Of a DNA stretch of 37,883 nucleotides, positions 32,631 through 37,883 are shown one piece after another. Source of the stretch: Eggerthellaceae bacterium (GTDB taxonomy: Bacteria; Actinomycetota; Coriobacteriia; Coriobacteriales; Eggerthellaceae); the NCBI GenBank assembly GCA_017459925.1, contig JAFUCC010000051.1:1-37883 (forward strand), given 5' to 3'. Under the pieces are notes generated by a model. The model was not told the DNA's origin. It saw nothing but the letters and a program-made list of their open reading frames with translations, and did no database searches. The position numbers and the translations under genes were made by a program. The stretch's first letter is position 1. The number at the start of each line of letters is the position of its first letter.

Positions 32631-32658
32631 TTATTACGCGAGTAAAAGAATTTGGCAA
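32631..32658 (-). promoter_or_regulatory. Predicted promoter of the ahb-ccm gene set
   Basis: On the minus strand, TTGCCA (32658-32653), a 16-bp spacer and TAATAA (32636-32631). This gives a leader of about 95 nt before ahbC, containing two hairpins. Confidence 0.5.
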
Positions 32659-32669
32659 ACGGTTAAAGC

Positions 32670-34094
32670 TCATTCTCCGCCGGTCGTCCGTTCAATGAAC
32701 TCATTGCGCGAATGCACGTCGACCTTTCGGTAAAGGTTTTGCTGGTGGAATCGCACCGTGCTGTTCGAAACTACGAGCTTTTCGGCAATGTATGCACATG
32801 AGAACCCTTGAGCCGTGAGCAAGGCTACTTCGGATTCGCGTGGGGTCAAGCCGTATTCTTCCGCATAGGCTTCGATACGGGATTCAAGCGTAGTGATTCC
32901 AGGTGATGCTGCCTGATCTGATGGCGATTGCTCAGGAACGAGAACGTGGAGCGCCCCTCGAGCCGCCACGAGAATTGCCACGAGGACTATTACCGAGAGT
33001 CCAGCTACACCTCCGAGGTTCTGCATGCTATGAGGAAGGATGGAGCCCAACATGTCCCCAACCATCGTTCCGAGCGATCCATTAACGAGGATAAGCAATA
33101 TGCCAGCAAGAAACGCCCTCGGCACCCTTGATTCGGCCAGCATCGCAGGGAACACGACCCAGTGCAGGAAATGGGCGCAGAACACCGAAGCCAACATGAA
33201 GCCGACAGCGCCCTGCATAGTCTCGCGCAGCGAGAAGCACGAGAGCGCCAAGGCGAGGACGACGATGAGCATCTGGGGCGACCAAATGGCGTCTTTCCAG
33301 GTGTCGAGCGTCAGCAACATGCCGAATGTGGCGACGATTGCAGACACTGCAGCTACGCCGAAAACGATGTAGTTCGGCTGCCAGTCATACAAGCCCGTAA
33401 GATGTTCGGAGATTCCGTACACCACCGTCGCGACGAAGCCCGATGCAGCAAGCGCGACAATCGAGAACCAGGGAATCTCAGCCGCCTGTTCACAAGAAAG
33501 CCTACCATCAGGCATGCAGCTTTCAAGCGTATGATCGCTCAGCAGGGCGCAGAACCCCGCGCAAAACGCCGCAGCAACGGACACGATAAGCGCAACAGCG
33601 TCGTCAATGAGGGGAACGCCCATGACGATGCCGCCGCTTATGACCAGCCCGACGACCGAAACAGCAATAAGATCGGCTTTTCCATATGAGCTGAGTAGCA
33701 AAAGCCAAACGTACATGAGCGCTGATGTTGAGACGCCGACAAGCACGGCGATGAGCGGTCCGAGCATGACAGAGGAATCCACTGCGAAGAGAATGGCGCT
33801 CGCAACAGCGACCACGGTTGCGCCTACAACGGCTGACAAGCCTACCTTGAACCTCGAAAACCAGCCGTTCAAGGCGAGAAGCGCCAACGTGGCCAAGCCG
33901 ACGAGAGCACGTAAACCGTACCATTCATCGCCTGAAGACACCACCGAGCCGTTCAAGTAGCCTATGAAGCCGAGCGACGTCATGCGGGCAAAGCCGATAA
34001 GGCATCCAAAGCCAACGGCCAAGATTACGAAATCGCGCACGGTAAGCGTTATCTCGAATCGGAGGGTTGGCGCTGATTTCGTGACGTCGGACAT
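32670..34094 (-). CDS. Membrane-bound LuxR-family transcriptional regulator
   Basis: The 474-residue protein has a long hydrophobic part (about residues 18-385, ten or more helices, a transporter-like sensor region) and a C-terminal LuxR helix-turn-helix at about 410-470 (YGLTPRESEVALLTAQG, IAEKLVVSNSTVRFHQQNLYRK). This architecture is abundant in Eggerthellaceae, where such genes often lie beside respiratory reductases. Here it is next to the ahb/ccm genes and may control them or respond to their products, but no binding site can be assigned. It starts 3 bp after the HD-GYP gene, so the two are co-transcribed. Confidence 0.88.
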   Translation of the reverse strand: MSDVTKSAPTLRFEITLTVRDFVILAVGFGCLIGFARMTSLGFIGYLNGSVVSSGDEWYGLRALVGLATLALLALNGWFSRFKVGLSAVVGATVVAVASAILFAVDSSVMLGPLIAVLVGVSTSALMYVWLLLLSSYGKADLIAVSVVGLVISGGIVMGVPLIDDAVALIVSVAAAFCAGFCALLSDHTLESCMPDGRLSCEQAAEIPWFSIVALAASGFVATVVYGISEHLTGLYDWQPNYIVFGVAAVSAIVATFGMLLTLDTWKDAIWSPQMLIVVLALALSCFSLRETMQGAVGFMLASVFCAHFLHWVVFPAMLAESRVPRAFLAGILLILVNGSLGTMVGDMLGSILPHSMQNLGGVAGLSVIVLVAILVAARGALHVLVPEQSPSDQAASPGITTLESRIEAYAEEYGLTPRESEVALLTAQGFSCAYIAEKLVVSNSTVRFHQQNLYRKVDVHSRNEFIERTTGGE

Positions 34095-34097
34095 GGC

Positions 34098-35366
34098 TTA
34101 CTTCGCGTTTCCAAATGATTCGAAATAACGTTTTCCAGCTTTGCGGCTTGCTTCGTCGCGGGCAGCATCAACTCGCTCGTAATTCTCAGCGAGAAGCGAG
34201 ACGATGTCTCCGCAGAGCGCCTTGCTCTCGACGTCTTCCCGCAATATGCCAAGAGCTTTTTCGCGTGGCATGCCTTTGCGATATGGTCGCTCTTCGGTGA
34301 TTGCCGAGAACACGTCGGCGACGGCCATGATGCGATCGCCCGCGTCGAGCGCATCACCCGGATAGTGGAAGGGGTATCCGTTTCCCTCTAACTTCTCGTG
34401 ATGGTTGGCCGCCCAATGGCCGATCTTTTCGAATCCGTCGATGCCCAGAAGAACGAGCGACGTGTAATACGGGTGTTCCTTGACAATATTGAACTCTTCG
34501 GTCGTGAGCTTGCCGGGCTTTTCCAGAATCGAACGTGGAACGGCGAGCTTGCCGACGTCGTGGAGGTAACCGGCAATCCTCATCTGCAAAACGTCTTCTT
34601 CGGGCATGCCAGCCAATCGCGCGAGCTCTGTTGCCGATGCTGCAACGCCAGCGGAGTGCATGGCGGTAAAGGCGCTGCGGTAGTCGATGATGCGTGACAT
34701 GAACAGCGTCGGCCATATGGCATCTTCCAAGGAAACCGGTGCGATCTCACCGGTGAAGTACGTCAGGAACATGGGGTTGTGCATGAGGTCCATCCACACG
34801 TACTCAGTCTGGGCGATGTCGATGAAAGCATCGACCGCCTCCGGGCTGAACTGCGTTCCCGAGCAATACTTCGCAATGCCGGTGATCCGGTTGGCCTGGT
34901 TGAGCACGCGCTCTTCAGGATCGAGGAGCAACGACACCGTATCCGAAAGGTGCACGATAGAAGCGATGCGCCCGTAGCGCTCGCATGTCTCCCCTTCCTC
35001 GACAGCGCAATGGACGGTGTCGACCCAGCTGCATTGACTGTACCTGACGACCTCTGCAATCTCCTCGCAACCTGGGATGTCTTCGAGCATGCGTGCGCCG
35101 GTAAGGGACAGTTCAAGTGCGTTTTGCTCGACCTCGGTTACCGTCTGCGGTTCATCAACGATGATCGACCCGATGTCATGTAGGAGGGCGGAATACAGCG
35201 TAAGGATGACGTCTTCTTCGGGAAGGCCCATATGGCGTGCAATGAACAGCGACAGGTATGCCGTCTGCTCGTGATGGTGCTCGATTTCTGGATTGACAAG
35301 ATTCATGGCCTTGGCCAACCCGGTCATGAGAGCGCGCATGTTCGTGAAGTTCGCTGTATCGCTCAC
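34098..35366 (-). CDS. Tandem HD domain protein with HD-GYP domain
   Basis: The 422-residue cytoplasmic protein has an N-terminal HD domain (LLHDIGS, H63/D64) and a C-terminal HD-GYP domain (H269-D270 in YLHDVGK, H298 in KEHPYY, HHEKLEGNGYP at 322-332). HD-GYP proteins hydrolyse cyclic di-GMP or related signals. The N-terminal copy lacks the GYP motif and may be regulatory. GTG start at 35366, with AGGGGG 6 bp upstream. It is in an operon with the membrane LuxR gene. Confidence 0.88.
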   Translation of the reverse strand: MSDTANFTNMRALMTGLAKAMNLVNPEIEHHHEQTAYLSLFIARHMGLPEEDVILTLYSALLHDIGSIIVDEPQTVTEVEQNALELSLTGARMLEDIPGCEEIAEVVRYSQCSWVDTVHCAVEEGETCERYGRIASIVHLSDTVSLLLDPEERVLNQANRITGIAKYCSGTQFSPEAVDAFIDIAQTEYVWMDLMHNPMFLTYFTGEIAPVSLEDAIWPTLFMSRIIDYRSAFTAMHSAGVAASATELARLAGMPEEDVLQMRIAGYLHDVGKLAVPRSILEKPGKLTTEEFNIVKEHPYYTSLVLLGIDGFEKIGHWAANHHEKLEGNGYPFHYPGDALDAGDRIMAVADVFSAITEERPYRKGMPREKALGILREDVESKALCGDIVSLLAENYERVDAARDEASRKAGKRYFESFGNAK

Positions 35367-35394
35367 GCAAAACCCCCTGTGTTTAGTCAGCTTA

Positions 35395-35400
35395 ATTATA
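35395..35400 (-). promoter_or_regulatory. -10 box upstream of the HD-GYP/LuxR operon
   Basis: A perfect TATAAT on the minus strand, 29 bp before the GTG start. No good -35 was found. Confidence 0.4.
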
Positions 35401-35421
35401 GGTCATGCATAAGGCGTTACG

Positions 35422-37410
35422 TTACAGCGTAACGGTGCGCGTGCACATTGCACCGACTTCAAGTCTGACGATCCCGTCCTCGTTCGCTGAGAAGCGGTTT
35501 GTCTCACGTGCGACCTTGCATGCGAATTCAGGCAATGCGAGATCTCGTGAGAGCAGGTCGACGGTCAGCGTCGCTGGCTTGGAAGACCGGTTCGTCGCCG
35601 TTAGAGACACTTCGTCCGACTCCTCGTAAGCACGCACCACGCAGAGGGCATCCTCGTTAATCGCCATGCAGCTCATGGTGCCATAGCGAAGCGGCTTCGA
35701 CTTCTTCCTCATAGCGCCGAGTCGCCGATAGCAATCGGTAAGGTCTTCCCCGCAATCAGGGCGCTGCGCACGCGCGTAGCTGCTCCATGGAAACGTTCCG
35801 CGGCAGAATGGGTCGCTTCCGCCATGCAGCCCGCGCTCATCACCGTAGTAGATGCAGGGGCTTCCTGGCAGCGCGAATTGAAGGCCGGCGACCATCTTCT
35901 GCAGCTGAGCGCCGTGAGCATCCTGTTCAGGCGTGATTGCCTTAACGGTAGCATACTGGTCTTCTCGCCTGAGATGACGCAGCTCTTTACCAGCTGAGAG
36001 AACCGACCGAATGCGTTCGACATCGTGCGACGAGACGAGGTTCATGAGGCATCGATATAGTTCAGGTGGGTAATTAGAAGCTTGTAGTTTCAAGAACGTG
36101 GCAAGCTGATACGCGTCAATAATGCCAAGCGCGAACCTCAGCAAGGCATCCCGCAGCGGATAATTCATGACTGAATCGAGGGAATCACCCAACGCGTACG
36201 TGCGCTCCTCGCCATAGCTGACCTTCGTCGTTGCGTCTTCCCAGACTTCTCCGATGAGGACCGCCTCAGGGTCGGCGCCCTTCACGGCTTCGCGAATATA
36301 GCGCAATACCTCGTCTGGTATTTCGTCGGCCACGTCGAACCGGTAACCCTTCGCGCCAGACTGAATCCACATGGGCAAGATGGTTCCCAGGACGTAATGC
36401 TGCCATGAGTGGTTGCGCTCGTCCACTTCAGGAAGGGACGGATCGCCCCACCAACAGCGATAGGGCGCCCCGTCCTGCTGAGGCGTGAAATCGTACCAGC
36501 TATGGTAAGCCGACGATTCGCTTTGGGCGGCACCAGGTTCGGCATATGCGCCCTTTGCGTTGAAATACCGGCTATCGTCTCCAGTGTGCGAAAGCACCGC
36601 ATCGAGCACGATCGCAATGCCCTTTTCCCGGGCTTCATGCACAAGCGCTTCGAATTCTTCGTTCGTGCCGAGGAGCGGATCGATGCGTTCGTAATCAGCG
36701 GTATCGTAGCGATGGTTCGATCGGGCCTCGAATACCGGATTTAGATACAGCACCTCGACGCCGAGCGAAGCGAGGTAGCCGAGTTTCTGCCGTACGCCCT
36801 CGAGCGTTCCGCCAAAGAAATCGACTGGATCGTAGGGCCGCCCCTCTTCCCAACCGATTCCCTCATCCCATGAGTTACGCAGATGAACAGGGCGCCCCAT
36901 ATCCTCATGGTAGCGAACGCCTTCTGCACGCACTCCGCCTGATCCCCGCGCAAACCTATCGGGAAATGCCTGATACATCACAGCGCCGGAAAACCATTCG
37001 GGCGTTTCGAAGCCGGGCGCGAACACGCTTATCTGAAACCAGCTTGTCACATCGGGCTTTTCATCGACGAGCTCGCCGGACGTCGATCGGCCGTCTTGCT
37101 TCGGCACGTACCAAAGCGTCGTTTCGTCAGCGCACGAAATCTCGAAGCAATACCACGCAACATGCGCTTCGCTGAGAAGCTCGAGAGAGGCGTTAAAGCG
37201 TCCGTTATGAACTTCTATGCGCTCGCAGCGCACCTCGTCGTGCTCTGCGATATGAACGTCAACCGAATCGACGAGAGTCCTCGCAAGGCCGTTAGCCCGT
37301 AACGAAACCTGCACGGAAGCCCCTATGGGAACCGCACCCAAAGGCAGGCGGTCCCCCACCCTGCAGGGGTCATGCGAAATGCACCATTTGAGCTCGTCGA
37401 TTCCAGCCAT
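35422..37410 (-). CDS. GH13 alpha-amylase family glycosidase (neopullulanase/maltogenic amylase-like)
   Basis: The 662-residue enzyme has an N-terminal beta domain (about 1-130), a GH13 barrel starting at VMYQAFPDRFARG, and a C-terminal beta domain. The catalytic triad is intact: nucleophile D359 in YRFDVADE, acid/base E388 in IGEVWED, and D463 in SSHDVER. LNPVFEARSNHRYDT and a GxxxxFxGGTLEGVRQKL-type region support the neopullulanase/cyclomaltodextrinase group, which acts on maltodextrins. No signal peptide is seen, so it is likely cytoplasmic. It lies 21 bp after glycogen phosphorylase, indicating joint glycogen or maltodextrin breakdown. No clear ribosome site precedes the ATG. Confidence 0.88.
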   Translation of the reverse strand: MAGIDELKWCISHDPCRVGDRLPLGAVPIGASVQVSLRANGLARTLVDSVDVHIAEHDEVRCERIEVHNGRFNASLELLSEAHVAWYCFEISCADETTLWYVPKQDGRSTSGELVDEKPDVTSWFQISVFAPGFETPEWFSGAVMYQAFPDRFARGSGGVRAEGVRYHEDMGRPVHLRNSWDEGIGWEEGRPYDPVDFFGGTLEGVRQKLGYLASLGVEVLYLNPVFEARSNHRYDTADYERIDPLLGTNEEFEALVHEAREKGIAIVLDAVLSHTGDDSRYFNAKGAYAEPGAAQSESSAYHSWYDFTPQQDGAPYRCWWGDPSLPEVDERNHSWQHYVLGTILPMWIQSGAKGYRFDVADEIPDEVLRYIREAVKGADPEAVLIGEVWEDATTKVSYGEERTYALGDSLDSVMNYPLRDALLRFALGIIDAYQLATFLKLQASNYPPELYRCLMNLVSSHDVERIRSVLSAGKELRHLRREDQYATVKAITPEQDAHGAQLQKMVAGLQFALPGSPCIYYGDERGLHGGSDPFCRGTFPWSSYARAQRPDCGEDLTDCYRRLGAMRKKSKPLRYGTMSCMAINEDALCVVRAYEESDEVSLTATNRSSKPATLTVDLLSRDLALPEFACKVARETNRFSANEDGIVRLEVGAMCTRTVTL

Positions 37411-37431
37411 GAAAATGCGCTTGCAGACGCT

Positions 37432-37883
37432 TTACAGATGCCAGATTTGCTCGTTGTAGTCCTGAATCGAGCGGTCCGAGCTGAAGAAGCCGGCCTTGGC
37501 CGTGTTGATGACGGCGCTCTTCAGCCAACGATCGCGGTCAGCATATGCCTTCATGACATCGGCGAAACGCTCGTCATACGGTCCGAAATCGAGCATCACG
37601 TAGTACTGGTCGTCGTTGCGAAGCGAATAGTACAGATCTTCGAAACGCCTTCCGTCGTACGTAGGCAAGCTGCCGTCGATCAAATGCTCGAGCACGCGGG
37701 AAAGCCTCGGGTTGCCGTCGATGATGGCTCCGGCATTGTACGAATGCTCGCCGTAAATGCGGACGAGGTCCTCGACTGTAGCGCCGAAGATGAAGATGTT
37801 GTCGGGGCCGACTTGCTCGGCGATCTCCACGTTCGCGCCGTCCATCGTGCCAAGCGTGAGCGCGCCGTTGAGCATGAACTTCA
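37432..37883 (-). CDS. glgP: Glycogen/maltodextrin phosphorylase, C-terminal part (runs off the window)
   Basis: Only the last 150 or so codons are present, and the gene continues past the right edge on the minus strand. KFMLNGALTLGTMDGANVEI is the family's conserved C-terminal region near the PLP site, and SSDRSIQDYNEQIWHL is a typical end. The enzyme releases glucose-1-phosphate from glycogen or maltodextrin, in step with the GH13 enzyme that follows. The PLP lysine itself should lie just at or beyond the edge and cannot be judged. Confidence 0.93.
   Translation of the reverse strand, partial: KFMLNGALTLGTMDGANVEIAEQVGPDNIFIFGATVEDLVRIYGEHSYNAGAIIDGNPRLSRVLEHLIDGSLPTYDGRRFEDLYYSLRNDDQYYVMLDFGPYDERFADVMKAYADRDRWLKSAVINTAKAGFFSSDRSIQDYNEQIWHL

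Overview
The window looks like chromosome of a high-GC, anaerobic actinobacterium of the class Coriobacteriia, most likely Eggerthellaceae (relatives of Slackia, Eggerthella, Denitrobacterium). This is inferred from the combination of a lipoprotein-type NrfA with NrfH, a System I cytochrome c maturation cluster in a Gram-positive-type genome, the siroheme-dependent (Ahb) heme pathway, a membrane-bound LuxR regulator, superoxide reductase and an Ech hydrogenase. No 16S or other phylogenetic marker is present, so the genus is not determined.

Layout. 1-1000: a double inverted repeat, a superoxide reductase (minus strand) and tRNA-Pro(GGG) with its promoter and terminator. 1024-6865: a complete six-gene energy-converting [NiFe] hydrogenase operon, echABCDEF, in which EchD and EchF carry related Ala/Lys/Glu-rich C-terminal modules. 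6996-11807: a phospholipid synthase and cell-envelope genes (VanW-like protein, D,D-carboxypeptidase, zinc-ribbon/FHA protein). 11833-14171: indolepyruvate:ferredoxin oxidoreductase iorAB. 14176-15141: gluQ. 15142-15371: inverted repeats and a diverged 71-bp tandem duplication containing a copy of the menA 3' end. 15346-16290: menA (minus). 16391-18312: an orphan radical SAM/SPASM protein and an unknown protein, then about 660 bp without a recognisable gene, then a NifX-like protein (18977-19351).

19452-32528 is a cytochrome c block. nrfA-nrfH (minus) lie divergent from a MocR-type regulator that has lost its PLP lysine. Then, all on the minus strand and read from right to left: ahbC, a single-chain AhbD-AhbA-AhbB fusion, a four-helix membrane protein, and ccmE-ccmF-ccmA-ccmB-ccmC-ccmD. 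Two polypeptides therefore appear to encode the whole siroheme-to-heme b branch, next to the machinery that exports and attaches heme and to a multiheme nitrite reductase that would use it. 32670-37883 (minus): membrane LuxR regulator, tandem-HD (HD-GYP) protein, a GH13 amylase and the 3' end of glycogen phosphorylase.

How the genes fit together: IorAB would reduce ferredoxin by oxidising aryl pyruvates, and Ech could re-oxidise it with H2 formation and ion pumping. MenA supplies menaquinone, NrfHA uses menaquinol to reduce nitrite to ammonium, and Ahb plus Ccm supply its covalent hemes. The least ordinary items are the Ahb fusion, a 72-bp near-perfect palindrome that encodes a 24-residue tail on CcmF, two other doubled palindromes, the EchD/EchF tail modules, and the degenerate MocR.
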